The notes below the pieces were generated by a model. It did not search any database and was not told the DNA's origin. It was given only the letters and a program-made list of their open reading frames with translations. The position numbers and the translations under genes were made by a program. Of a stretch of DNA of 64,000 nucleotides, positions 41,153 through 50,255 are shown one piece after another (the stretch's first letter is position 1; the number at the start of each line of letters is the position of its first letter). This DNA is from a virus: the IMG/VR virus record IMGVR_UViG_3300025418_000839, positions 1 to 64,000 of that record. One strand, 5' to 3'.

Positions 41153-41869
41153 ATGAACATAATCATAACAACCTTGGTAATGGTTCAAATTACCATAGCC
41201 TGTGTTACCCTTTACTTGCATAGAGGGCAAGCACACAGAGCAGTCACTTATCATCCTGCGGTAGAACATGTTATGCGTTTTTGGCTTTGGCTAACTACTG
41301 GCATGGTCACTCGTGAATGGGTAGCTATACATCGTCGTCATCACCAGGGTAGCGACACCCCGGGTGATCCACATAGTCCACAGATATACGGTATCTGGAC
41401 CGTGATGTTCAAAGGTGCCTGGCTGTATCATCAAGCCAGTAAAGATCAGGACCTGGTCAAACGATTGAGCATTGGTTGTCCTGCGGATTGGGTTGAACAA
41501 AACATTTATTCTGCACACAGCAAACTAGGTGTTACACTAATGGCTGTAATTGACATCGCTGTATTTGGCTGGTGGGGCCTGGCAGTATGGGCCGTACAGA
41601 TGTTGTGGATTCCGCTCTGGGCCGCTGGTGTTATCAATGGCTTGGGTCACTGGTGGGGATATCGTAATACTGAGACTACGGATACCAGTACAAACCTAAT
41701 ACCGTGGGCCTTATGGATTGGTGGAGAAGAACTGCACAACAATCATCACGCCGATGGTGCCAATGCTTGCTTTCGTCAACGCTGGTGGGAAATAGATCTA
41801 GGTTGGGTTTATATTAGTTTACTTAGACGTGTTGGGCTTGCACGAGTTCGCGGACTTGACACCGTTTAA
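41153..41869 (+). CDS. fatty-acid desaturase (second copy)
   Basis: 238 aa with the same topology as 13578-14300. His boxes HRGQAH, HRRHH and EELHNNHH are complete, and DTSTN-(L/I)-P--L is shared. Its two Trp-rich membrane segments differ from the first copy, so the two may act on different chains. Last gene of the plus-strand holin-like operon. Confidence 0.9.
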   Translation: MNIIITTLVMVQITIACVTLYLHRGQAHRAVTYHPAVEHVMRFWLWLTTGMVTREWVAIHRRHHQGSDTPGDPHSPQIYGIWTVMFKGAWLYHQASKDQDLVKRLSIGCPADWVEQNIYSAHSKLGVTLMAVIDIAVFGWWGLAVWAVQMLWIPLWAAGVINGLGHWWGYRNTETTDTSTNLIPWALWIGGEELHNNHHADGANACFRQRWWEIDLGWVYISLLRRVGLARVRGLDTV

Positions 41870-41896
41870 ACTAAACGACGCCATAAACTTTTCAAG

Positions 41897-41917
41897 ATCC
41901 CCGGCTTGTTCGGGGAT
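41897..41917 (+). terminator. terminator of the plus-strand operon
   Basis: ATCCCCG-gcttgtt-CGGGGAT followed by a T-rich stretch, 28 bp after the desaturase stop. Confidence 0.7.
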
Positions 41918-41984
41918 TCTGTATTTTGCAAAATACAAATTTAACCAGTACCATACACAGTAATCAATCCAAAGATCAACAAGG

Positions 41985-44036
41985 CTATTTTTCATGAGCT
42001 ATGAATTCCCCCGACCAGTTGTCTGGTAGGTCTTGTTGCTTCATAAAGTCACAACGTTCAATCCATATCTTGTAGTATTTGTCCATCTGTCCGCCAAAGT
42101 TGCCTATTAGCTTCTTGCACATGGCGGCGGCTTCATCGAATTTTTTCTGTTTATATAAGGCATGCATGGCATCATGCTGTTGTTTTTCTTTGGTGTAATC
42201 TTCACCCCGAGTACGCAGTACTGTATAGATCAAATCTGCTACAGTTTTGCCTTTTGGTTGTAGGTTATCTAACAGTAAGAAAAAGAAATCATCTTTTGTA
42301 CGGTTGTATGTTTCGGCGCCAACAATGTTTAAGACCCCGTATGCTTTACAACGTGCTTCTAAGCGAGCAGCAGTTGATACCATGTCACCCAGGATGTCAT
42401 AGCTGTGTCGTTCTGTCGAACCCATCTCACCAATAAAGCCAATACCTGTGTTACAGCCCCAGCCCATTGCGGCTGGAGGTAAACCCTGTGCTTCCATTAG
42501 CTTAGTGTACTCATCAACAGCGTCCAACATATCTAGGCCAACTTGAATGATAGTGTGTGCATGGTTGGCGTCATCAATCGGAGCACCGTGTATGTGCATA
42601 CTTGCATCACCTACATACTTGATAACCATACCTTTGTTATCTAGAATAGGACGACTAATACTATCCATATAGCCGTTCATGTATTTTGTAAGTCCAGCTA
42701 CGTCATCACCATAGTGTTCCCCAATTGGAGTAAAGCCGCGCAAGTCACTGAACATAACCGACACGTCTTTGCGTACACCACGTTTGATTAGTTCTGGATC
42801 TTTTTGTAATAGTTCTACAACTTCTTTAGAGCAATAACCAGCAAACTGTTTCTTGATTGCTTGCTTTTGCAGGAATTCGCTTACGAATTTAACCCCATAA
42901 GTATGTAGACAAACCAATACGAGACCACCAACAACCATAGAAACGTCAACGAGCCAAGCATGACTTCTATACAGATAACCAGAAACAGGAATGATCCCGC
43001 CAATAATAACAACGCTTGAAAAAATGCCAACATAAGTCCACCTTGATAAGAAAATTAATATAATACCTAGAGCTACTAACAGCAGAACTTCTCCGCCATC
43101 TGCCCAATCTGGTCTAGTAATAACAGGTCTATCTTTGTTAGCTATTACAGTTCCTAATACGCTTGCTTGTAAATCTTGTGGCAACATTTCGCCCAAACTT
43201 GTAGCAACAGGATTAGCTAGTCCCTGTGCCGAAACTCCAACAATAACTATGTCGCCTTCAAAATCCTTAGGTAAGTCAGTCATACTATAGTGTTCTGGAA
43301 CTAACGACCAGTCAATCCAGATGCGACTCAAGCTGTCTGTAGTAATAGGACCAAACTTTGGAATACGCATCTTTTCAACACCATTCTCGTTTACCTTGAC
43401 CTGAAAGGTTGTGTCTGCGCCGGCTACACGTAAGGTCTCCATAGCAAGACTTGGATACAGCTTGCCGTCATGTGCGGCAACCATTGGCATACGACGCACA
43501 ACGCCATCTACTTCGGGAAGTGTATTAACAAGTCCTACACCAGCAGCTGCAGATTCTACAGCAGGTATGTTAGCAACAATGCCAGGATATGTTACAAAAG
43601 AATCCAGGCCATAAGGTCCAATAACAACAGAGCCTGGGTTTCGTGCTTCATTCCTATTACCTGTTGACCCAACTGACGGAAGAATTGTTGGATATTGTCG
43701 GAGTGCTTGTACGTATTCCACGTCGTGACCCATGCGATCTCGATCAGGAGTAAGAACATTGAACACCACAAGACCAGCATTACGAGAGTATAAGTCTCGG
43801 ATGAACTTAGCATATACATCTCGAGAGAACGGAAATTGTCCATATTTTTCTAAAGCCTTTTCGTCGATATTTACTACACTTACACCTATTGTTTCGGGTG
43901 CCTTACTAGTTACCAGAGTATCAAAATAACGCAATCGAACTGATTCGACAAAAGTAGGATCGGCTATGCGTAGAGCAGTAACAAGAGCTAGTGTTAGTAG
44001 AGCAGTCCAAGGACTAGTAAGTATTTTTTTGAACAT
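41985..44036 (-). CDS. CHASE2-domain class III adenylate cyclase
   Basis: 683 aa. Signal-anchor, periplasmic CHASE2 sensor (about 30-300: VSVVNIDEKALEKYGQFPFS, WIDW, VIVGVSAQGL), three transmembrane helices (310-385), then a class III cyclase. Metal Asp are in MFSDLRGF and KYVGDAS; the substrate-specifying Lys and Asp (YDILGD) indicate ATP. The usual transition-state Asn of the V-N-x-A-x-R motif is Ser (MVSTAARLE). The C-terminal ~50 residues (AMCKKLIGNFGGQMDKYY) resemble the protein at 51883. It ends the curli-linked gene cluster; CHASE2 cyclases often lie beside FecR-domain genes in bacteria. Confidence 0.9.
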   Translation of the reverse strand: MFKKILTSPWTALLTLALVTALRIADPTFVESVRLRYFDTLVTSKAPETIGVSVVNIDEKALEKYGQFPFSRDVYAKFIRDLYSRNAGLVVFNVLTPDRDRMGHDVEYVQALRQYPTILPSVGSTGNRNEARNPGSVVIGPYGLDSFVTYPGIVANIPAVESAAAGVGLVNTLPEVDGVVRRMPMVAAHDGKLYPSLAMETLRVAGADTTFQVKVNENGVEKMRIPKFGPITTDSLSRIWIDWSLVPEHYSMTDLPKDFEGDIVIVGVSAQGLANPVATSLGEMLPQDLQASVLGTVIANKDRPVITRPDWADGGEVLLLVALGIILIFLSRWTYVGIFSSVVIIGGIIPVSGYLYRSHAWLVDVSMVVGGLVLVCLHTYGVKFVSEFLQKQAIKKQFAGYCSKEVVELLQKDPELIKRGVRKDVSVMFSDLRGFTPIGEHYGDDVAGLTKYMNGYMDSISRPILDNKGMVIKYVGDASMHIHGAPIDDANHAHTIIQVGLDMLDAVDEYTKLMEAQGLPPAAMGWGCNTGIGFIGEMGSTERHSYDILGDMVSTAARLEARCKAYGVLNIVGAETYNRTKDDFFFLLLDNLQPKGKTVADLIYTVLRTRGEDYTKEKQQHDAMHALYKQKKFDEAAAMCKKLIGNFGGQMDKYYKIWIERCDFMKQQDLPDNWSGEFIAHEK

Positions 44037-44048
44037 ATATTATTTAAC

Positions 44049-44074
44049 AAAAAAGCACCCGAAGGTGCTTTTTG
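44049..44074 (-). terminator. intrinsic terminator
   Basis: AAAAGCACC-ttcg-GGTGCTTTTTT on the minus strand, 18 bp after the autotransporter stop. Confidence 0.85.
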
Positions 44075-44091
44075 TTGTGAGTTAAACTCAA

Positions 44092-46116
44092 TTAAAAGTT
44101 GATGCGTGCCCATGCTTGTATGGCATTGTTTACACCAGAATTAGTTTGCTGAGTAATTGCTTTTAGCAGTATGCTTGAGTTATCAGTTGTCTTATAACTT
44201 AAACTAATCAATTCTGTTTTTTGTTGACGATTGTTAGCACTTAACTCGCTACCAATTGACCAGTCCTTGTCTAATTTTAAGTAATATGCCACACCTGCTT
44301 CACTGGTCCATGTGTGTGAGTTAGTTGGATCATAGGTCATAGCAGTTAATGGGCTGCCAGATTCGGTAACACCATTCATTTGATCATGCTCATAACCTTG
44401 CCCAACAAATGCACGTAGACCACTTAACCAGTCATCTACATTTTTAGCATCTGGTGTGTATAGTCGAGCTGATCCAAAATAGTCATGACCGTTAGTTGTA
44501 CTACTATTACCAAGGCCTAGCGCAGGTAATGTATGATAAGAACTATATTGATTCATAGCATAGCCTAGGTCAAACTTAACTAACCAATCATCTATACTTT
44601 GAATACCATAGATGCCAAACATATCTTTGTATTCGCTACCACCGGCCGAATCACCAGACATATTGCTGTTAGCACGGTTATATTGCCAACCTAATAATAA
44701 ATCACGATCTACAATAAAATCTGCACCAACACCAAACATACCTGTGGTTGCTTTATAGGTATTAATGTTATTAGTCTGCATACCTGTACCGATAATATAC
44801 ACATCAGTATCCTTACCATTACGTAGGCTAATAGCACCATCGTTGATACGAGCACGGCTTAATGGGTCACTAGTCATAGCAGAGTTGATTTGGCTATTAA
44901 CTGTGCTTAACTGATTATACATATCAATACGTGTTGAATACTGTTGGCTTGCTTGACTTGTTTGTTGATTAACAGAATCAACTACTACTGTTGCCACTTG
45001 ATTACCGCCCGTAGTTTGTGTAGTAACAATAGGAGAGCCAGCACTTGTAGTAGTTACAGGAGTACCGTTTGTAGTTGTAGTTGAATTATCACTATAAGTT
45101 GTTACTGTAGTTGGAGTGGTAATAGTAGTAACTGTTACAGGTACGGTAGTAGTTGTTACGGTAGTATATGGAGTTGTTGTAACTGTAGTTGTCTGGACTG
45201 GAGTATAGACATTTGTAGTTACAGTTTTTGTTATCGGCAATGTTGCAGAGGCCTGTCCACGAGCATACGCTGTGTCTTGTGCTGTAGTTGGTGTACCATT
45301 TACACTTGTGCTTGCCACAGCAGATGCACCATAACTAGTTTGGCTAGTAATAACAGGTGCACCATTAGTACTAGTTGTAGTCACGATAGGGGTACCGGCG
45401 GCTGTACTCACTACAGTTGGAGCACTTGGTGCACTTGGTGGTACCGGAGGAGCCGATGGATTACCAGCATTAACCGTTTGATTTGGCTGTGCTATTGGAG
45501 TAAATCCTGCTGAACTAACAGGTACACAAGCACTTGCGGCTAAAGTTACGTTATTACAAGCACCAGCATATACACCAATAATAGCTTGTTGTAAAGAACT
45601 AGCTTGGCTGGTTGATAGTGCATTAAATGAAACGGTATAGGTTATACCAGAACTAACAGTAATACCCTGATAGATACCGTCATAAGATCCAACAGCACCA
45701 TCGTACCATTGACCAGACTGCCAAGTGCCTGCCGCAGCTGGATAAGTACCATTTTGATACCATACACCCCAACCTGTTGGTGCTTGAATAGTTTGTGTTC
45801 CATTATTCGTTGTAACTTGTACCGCACCACCTGCTGACAGACTAGCATTAGTTAACAGGTTTGCGGAACTGCCCGCGGCTGTTACACTAGGATTAGTAAA
45901 AGACCAAAATGCTGGATCTTGTCTAAATGCAAATCCAACATAGTCACTGCCAGAGTTGGCAGCAGTAAATGAGAATGTGTAAGAGTTGTTTACACCTGTT
46001 GCTGGATTTCCTACGTATCCAATGTAACCTGTGGGTAGGTTGCCTAGGCTTTGTGAGTGTGCCGCGAAAGATAGACACACTGAAATGGCCAAGAAGGCCC
46101 GTTTGATTAATTTCAT
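44092..46116 (-). CDS. autotransporter-like outer-membrane protein
   Basis: 674 aa. Signal peptide (MKLIKRAFLAISVCLSFAAHS), an N-terminal beta-rich adhesin-like region (1-210), a Pro/Thr-rich linker of TVTTTT-type repeats (220-400) and a C-terminal ~240-residue region with alternating strands ending in the aromatic ARINF, as in autotransporter/OMP barrels. It could display the N-terminal domain on the cell surface. SD AGGAG; palindrome and late-type element upstream. Confidence 0.75.
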   Translation of the reverse strand: MKLIKRAFLAISVCLSFAAHSQSLGNLPTGYIGYVGNPATGVNNSYTFSFTAANSGSDYVGFAFRQDPAFWSFTNPSVTAAGSSANLLTNASLSAGGAVQVTTNNGTQTIQAPTGWGVWYQNGTYPAAAGTWQSGQWYDGAVGSYDGIYQGITVSSGITYTVSFNALSTSQASSLQQAIIGVYAGACNNVTLAASACVPVSSAGFTPIAQPNQTVNAGNPSAPPVPPSAPSAPTVVSTAAGTPIVTTTSTNGAPVITSQTSYGASAVASTSVNGTPTTAQDTAYARGQASATLPITKTVTTNVYTPVQTTTVTTTPYTTVTTTTVPVTVTTITTPTTVTTYSDNSTTTTNGTPVTTTSAGSPIVTTQTTGGNQVATVVVDSVNQQTSQASQQYSTRIDMYNQLSTVNSQINSAMTSDPLSRARINDGAISLRNGKDTDVYIIGTGMQTNNINTYKATTGMFGVGADFIVDRDLLLGWQYNRANSNMSGDSAGGSEYKDMFGIYGIQSIDDWLVKFDLGYAMNQYSSYHTLPALGLGNSSTTNGHDYFGSARLYTPDAKNVDDWLSGLRAFVGQGYEHDQMNGVTESGSPLTAMTYDPTNSHTWTSEAGVAYYLKLDKDWSIGSELSANNRQQKTELISLSYKTTDNSSILLKAITQQTNSGVNNAIQAWARINF

Positions 46117-46127
46117 TATAGCTCCTG

Positions 46128-46165
46128 TCGATTATAATCGATCTTATTATGTACTACTATTTATT
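46128..46165 (-). promoter_or_regulatory. late-type promoter plus 14-bp palindrome leader
   Basis: Minus-strand AATAAATA (46165-46158) precedes a palindrome TCGATTATAATCGA (46128-46141) just before the SD of the autotransporter gene. The palindrome could bind a regulator or fold at the RBS. Confidence 0.45.
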
Positions 46166-46324
46166 GCGACGCAAACGTTCTTTTTGTTTGCTTATTTCTT
46201 CTTGATATCGGTTGTGTTCAATTAACTCAAGTTGACGTTCGCGACGTTCAACAAAGTAGTACATGGTATAGGCCGTGGCAATACCAAACAAACCACCCGC
46301 TATCTGTGCTAGACTAGTATACAT
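46157..46324 (-). CDS. 55-aa single-TM protein
   Basis: MYTSLAQIAGGLFGIATAYT… hydrophobic helix, then a basic coiled coil (RRERQLELIEHNRYQEEISK). Strong SD AGGAGG; overlaps the preceding gene by 11 bp. Role unknown. Confidence 0.7.
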   Translation of the reverse strand: MYTSLAQIAGGLFGIATAYTMYYFVERRERQLELIEHNRYQEEISKQKERLRRNK

Positions 46325-46505
46325 AAGCAACCTCCTCTAAGAATGGATATTTAATTAAGACAAAATCTCTATACTCTTGTGGTACATAAAATTCTACAAC
46401 GTAACGCTGTATTTCAAAATAGCCACCACAGTCCTGTACATATAAGCTGACTTCATCTAGATTTTCTTCATAGTATTTGTATTTGTTTATGGTAAAGGAT
46501 ATCAC
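46314..46505 (-). CDS. small hypothetical
   Basis: 63 aa, GTG start with GGAA upstream. Tyr/Val-rich beta pattern (YFEIQRYVVEFYVPQEYRDF). Sandwiched between the PA14-curlin gene and the 55-aa ORF. Unknown. Confidence 0.55.
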   Translation of the reverse strand: MISFTINKYKYYEENLDEVSLYVQDCGGYFEIQRYVVEFYVPQEYRDFVLIKYPFLEEVAYVY

Positions 46506-46506
46506 G

Positions 46507-47979
46507 TTAGTTTCCTTGACGAACTGTTACTGTACCGCAAGCAGTAGCACATGATTGTGTTACTGAATAATTCTGTCCGCCTGTTTGTGTTAAGTTTACT
46601 GATGCTGGCGCTCCGTTATTAATCAATGTAATACTAGCATTATTAGCACCTGTGGCTCCTGTATTGCTTTGATTTACTACCGCAGAGTTGCCATTGCCAC
46701 TAGAATTAATATTGATATAACCAGTACTAGTTCCTGTTTGGCTAGTAGTTATTGTATTACTATTACCCGATACTGTGGCAAACAATTGATTACGAGCCGT
46801 GCCTGACTGTGTTATACCTACTGTGTTTAAGTTACCAACTACAGCTACACTAGAGAACTGTCCTGCTCCAACTGTGGTATTTTCCTGTACCACCGTCAAG
46901 TTATTTCCTGTGCCATTTACGTAATCAAATTGATAGTGTCCGCCAGTATCTAAGCCAGTTGAGTTACCATTACTATCTGTACCTTGATTTAGATTAAGTG
47001 TATTATTACCACCCGTTGCCGCAAGATCAATCAAGTTGTTGTTTGACTGTTGACGCACCGTAATGTGATTACTGCCTCCTGTGATAGGCGCAACTGTAGT
47101 GTAACCCGGACCGTTACTAGTACTAGTAGCACCATCTATTCGGTTACCTGCTCCCGTTTGTTTAATATTGATAACATCACTATTACCTGTTTGATTTATA
47201 TAAATGCTGTTGTCGCCCAAACCAGGCATTCTTGCTGATACCGCATTAATCATTTGTTGTTGTGTGCCAGTGATGGTTGAAGAACCACCTGTGTCAGTTG
47301 TGCTGATTAGAGTAGCGGCACCATTGTTGGCAGTAGTCTGACTACCATCACTATAATAAGTAATGGTCACAGGCTGGCTGTAGGTAGATGTCACAGATCC
47401 CGATGTCGATGTAGTTGTAACGGTTCCGCTACCTGTTCCTGTGACCCTGGGCCCCCAATAACTAGCACTAGTAGCCATCATACTAGTTGGTACAATTTGC
47501 CAACTACCATTGGTATACCAATAAAATTGTACTGCGGCACCGCCACCGTTTTCATAATACCAAATATCCGCGGGTACTATTTGCCCTGCTGTGAGATATA
47601 TACTACCCGATCTAAATGTAGTTCCTTGCTCACACCAACAAGCAGTTACCACGGTATTATTGATAGTTAATTGGTTACCGTCGTCACTGGCCACTCCAAA
47701 TTGATAAGTTCCTGTGGTAGGAGCCTGTAGATATCCTTGAAAGTGTATGATAACTCCATCATACAAACCACTATCTAAAACTAATCCACTACCCCAGTTG
47801 TAGTTAATTGATGTAGTTACGCCTGTGGTGTCTACAGTCCTATTGCTTGTACTAGGACTTGGGCCTCCGGCATAATAGGTAGTATAGTTCCAGCCAGCTA
47901 CTCCAGCAGAGTGTGCTCGATCGCAATAACCAAGTCCAGCAATTAAAACAGCAGAGAGTAAGTAGGCAACAAATTTCAT
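46507..47979 (-). CDS. PA14-domain protein with curlin-like repeats
   Basis: 490 aa. Signal peptide; residues ~28-180 form a PA14-like beta-barrel (GLYDGVIIHFQGYL, YQFGVASDDGNQLTINN); then a Ser/Thr linker; residues ~270-490 carry curlin-type strands (NSIYINQTGNSDVINIKQTG, NTVGITQSG). It looks like a fibre-tip or adhesive minor curlin with a carbohydrate-binding-type head. Secretion presumably through the CsgG pore encoded upstream. Confidence 0.75.
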   Translation of the reverse strand: MKFVAYLLSAVLIAGLGYCDRAHSAGVAGWNYTTYYAGGPSPSTSNRTVDTTGVTTSINYNWGSGLVLDSGLYDGVIIHFQGYLQAPTTGTYQFGVASDDGNQLTINNTVVTACWCEQGTTFRSGSIYLTAGQIVPADIWYYENGGGAAVQFYWYTNGSWQIVPTSMMATSASYWGPRVTGTGSGTVTTTSTSGSVTSTYSQPVTITYYSDGSQTTANNGAATLISTTDTGGSSTITGTQQQMINAVSARMPGLGDNSIYINQTGNSDVINIKQTGAGNRIDGATSTSNGPGYTTVAPITGGSNHITVRQQSNNNLIDLAATGGNNTLNLNQGTDSNGNSTGLDTGGHYQFDYVNGTGNNLTVVQENTTVGAGQFSSVAVVGNLNTVGITQSGTARNQLFATVSGNSNTITTSQTGTSTGYININSSGNGNSAVVNQSNTGATGANNASITLINNGAPASVNLTQTGGQNYSVTQSCATACGTVTVRQGN

Positions 47980-47980
47980 G

Positions 47981-49138
47981 TTAATTCTGCTTTATTGTTA
48001 TGTAGGTATTGCTACCAGCATTGATGCGGTTCTTGATGGCAACGTTTTCACTTTGATTTTGTATGATGGTGCTATTTTGTTCTTTAGGTGTTGTGATACA
48101 GTTTGTATTTGACGCAGAATCTGTACGACATAGCTGTACACTAACAGCATCTACTGTGGCTACTACCCCAGTTTCTTTTTTATAGTCCGGTAGTAGACTA
48201 TTTGTTTTTGGTGCCAACAAGTTTCCAAACTCTGCGGCTAACTGTTCGTTTAATAGTGTTAACACGTTGGCCAGGAAGTCCTGGTCTAAGAAGTTACGTT
48301 CCAATGAATTACTTAAAAACGTGGCATTTTGCGCAGCTAGTACGCTACCTAAGTCAACACCTTGTAGGAAGTTCTGACTAAGTGCTGTAACAGCCATTTG
48401 TTTTTCTTCTTCACGTTGTTTGAGTGCATTTTTGATTTCTTGAGGGGGTGTTAAAATTAAGATGTTACTAATACCATCTTCATTTAAGTGTAGTATTGCA
48501 GGTCGAGTTGGGGGTATATTACGTGCTGTTACTTTAGTACCTTGAAATGGTTGATCCAATGTAACTGTACCAGCATCATTGATAACATCAATCTTACCAG
48601 TCTTACACAGTCTTTCTATTTCATCGGGCATCATATCCTTACGTGGACACGATGGTAAAAGGATTACTGTACTTTCACCCAGTTCGTCAACAGTAGCAGT
48701 AAAATCAGTACCGCGAACAGCAACGGTTGCAGTAGGAGTGTTAATAGCAACCTTGTTAGGATTGTTGTGAGCAATCGCCCCTGATGCGTAGCGGACTGTG
48801 CCGCTAGCCATGTTAAGAGCCAGTTTGCCAGCGTCTTTATTTTTTGGATCATAAACAAATTCGTCAATGACCAGTTTGGAGTTTTCATTTACTTGTACTT
48901 TGGTGTCATCAGCAAATACTATGCCAACTTTACCCCTTGTTGTGTTGATACTGTCGGCCATCTCCACCCCGGTCCCTTTGGTCCCAGTTAGAGTCGTCTT
49001 CGATCGTTGTATCGAAGGCGGGGTGTTCACTTGCTCTGTAATTGTTCCAACGGCCGCTACGCAATTCGTGGAGATACTCACAAAGCCTACGCATAGTATT
49101 GTTCTCCATTTTAATCTCCTTGCTTGAACCAATAACAT
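47981..49138 (-). CDS. FecR-domain exported protein with curlin-like tail
   Basis: 385 aa. Signal peptide, FecR domain (about 30-200: TTRGKVGIVFADDTKVQVNE, INTPTATVAVRGTDF), helical middle and a C-terminal curlin-like strand pair (NSTIIQNQSENVAIKNRINA). The ATG at 49138 lies inside the previous ORF and lacks an SD; a better SD serves a 59-codon frame at 49109-48930, so the N-terminus is uncertain. Probably a periplasmic regulator or nucleator of fibres, perhaps signalling to the CHASE2 cyclase. Confidence 0.75.
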   Translation of the reverse strand: MLLVQARRLKWRTILCVGFVSISTNCVAAVGTITEQVNTPPSIQRSKTTLTGTKGTGVEMADSINTTRGKVGIVFADDTKVQVNENSKLVIDEFVYDPKNKDAGKLALNMASGTVRYASGAIAHNNPNKVAINTPTATVAVRGTDFTATVDELGESTVILLPSCPRKDMMPDEIERLCKTGKIDVINDAGTVTLDQPFQGTKVTARNIPPTRPAILHLNEDGISNILILTPPQEIKNALKQREEEKQMAVTALSQNFLQGVDLGSVLAAQNATFLSNSLERNFLDQDFLANVLTLLNEQLAAEFGNLLAPKTNSLLPDYKKETGVVATVDAVSVQLCRTDSASNTNCITTPKEQNSTIIQNQSENVAIKNRINAGSNTYITIKQN

Positions 49139-49284
49139 TTTTGCAAATCTCGCATTAGTTGATCTTTAGGCACACGAGTCAATTGATGTGCCAACTCTAT
49201 AAAGTCTACCGATCTACTACCAACATTAGACTGACCATCGCTCCACTGTTGGTATACATTTTGCAGGAAACAAAGATCGGTCAT
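49111..49284 (-). CDS. 57-aa small protein of the curli locus
   Basis: MTDLCFLQNVYQQWSDGQSN…; start at 49284, two bases after the curlin stop. Two Cys, helical. Overlaps the FecR gene by 28 bp. Too short for CsgE and without a signal peptide; unassigned. Confidence 0.55.
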   Translation of the reverse strand: MTDLCFLQNVYQQWSDGQSNVGSRSVDFIELAHQLTRVPKDQLMRDLQKCYWFKQGD

Positions 49285-49285
49285 A

Positions 49286-50212
49286 TTAATGATGTTGGTT
49301 AATAGTCCAAGTGTTGTTACTACCATTAGTTTGTATGTTGGCTGTATTATTGCCGCCAGCAGCATTTTGTGTAATACCAAATGTATTACTGCTACCAGTT
49401 ACACCAAGAACTAATGTATTATCATTGCTACCTGTTTGTGCGATTGTATAGGTATTACTGTTACCAACTGCTGCGCCACTTACATTAGTACCGGTAGCAT
49501 TGTAACCGCCAATAGTAACAGAGTTACCATTAGTACCGCCATCCTGTGTAATACCATAGGTGTTGTTAGCACCAACACTTGATACGTTTACATTAGTACC
49601 TGCAACTACAGGTGTAGTTCCACCCTGTGTCAATGTCATTGAGTTACTTGCACCACCAGTCATACTAATTGTATCATTAGTACCAGCACCTTTAACGGTA
49701 GCAACTACAGAGTTACTTGCACCACCACTGGTTGTTGCTGTAAAGTTGTTATTTGATCCCAACACATTAACATTCAAGTTAGCACTATCACCAGTTTGAT
49801 TAACAGTAACATTGTTACTAAGGCTTGCACCTGCTGTACCAGTATTGTTACTATTGATAATCGCTGTTGCATTACTACCTGTCACATTATAGGTAAAGTT
49901 GTTACCTGAATTGTTACCAGTATTTTGTCCTGAGTTAGCTGTGCCTGTTTGTAGGCCTAACTGTAGGGTATTACTGGAACCAACTTGGCTCACATTTACG
50001 GTATTGTTGTTACCGGTAATTACTGCGGGTGTAGTTGGACCCGATCCAGTTGTCTGTATTCCTTCAACAACGTTGCTGGCACCGTTCTGGGTCATGTTAA
50101 TTGTCGAATTACTACCTGTTTGATTAATGTAGATAGTGTTATCAGCACTATAAACATTTGTACATACAAGACCTAGCACTACTGTTATAATCTTAGCTAG
50201 TCTATATTTCAT
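49286..50212 (-). CDS. curlin-repeat amyloid subunit (CsgA/CsgB-like)
   Basis: 308 aa from the ATG at 50212 (SD AAAGGA). Signal peptide MKYRLAKIITVVLGLVCTNV…SA, then a long Asn/Gly/Thr/Ser sequence of 20-23-residue units such as NTIYINQTGSNSTINMTQNG and NNTYGITQDGGTNGNSVTIG, matching the Sx5QxGx4Nx5Q curlin rule. Expected to pass the outer membrane via CsgG and form amyloid fibres. Immediately downstream of csgG. Confidence 0.88.
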   Translation of the reverse strand: MKYRLAKIITVVLGLVCTNVYSADNTIYINQTGSNSTINMTQNGASNVVEGIQTTGSGPTTPAVITGNNNTVNVSQVGSSNTLQLGLQTGTANSGQNTGNNSGNNFTYNVTGSNATAIINSNNTGTAGASLSNNVTVNQTGDSANLNVNVLGSNNNFTATTSGGASNSVVATVKGAGTNDTISMTGGASNSMTLTQGGTTPVVAGTNVNVSSVGANNTYGITQDGGTNGNSVTIGGYNATGTNVSGAAVGNSNTYTIAQTGSNDNTLVLGVTGSSNTFGITQNAAGGNNTANIQTNGSNNTWTINQHH

Positions 50213-50255
50213 TTTAATCTTCCTTTGGCCCTTGGCCATTGTCCTGCGACTCATA

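Noticed and set aside
44900-45420. Simple-sequence expansion in the autotransporter gene
   Set aside because: The Thr/Val-rich stretch is an in-frame surface linker, common in such proteins; no exact repeat unit was seen.
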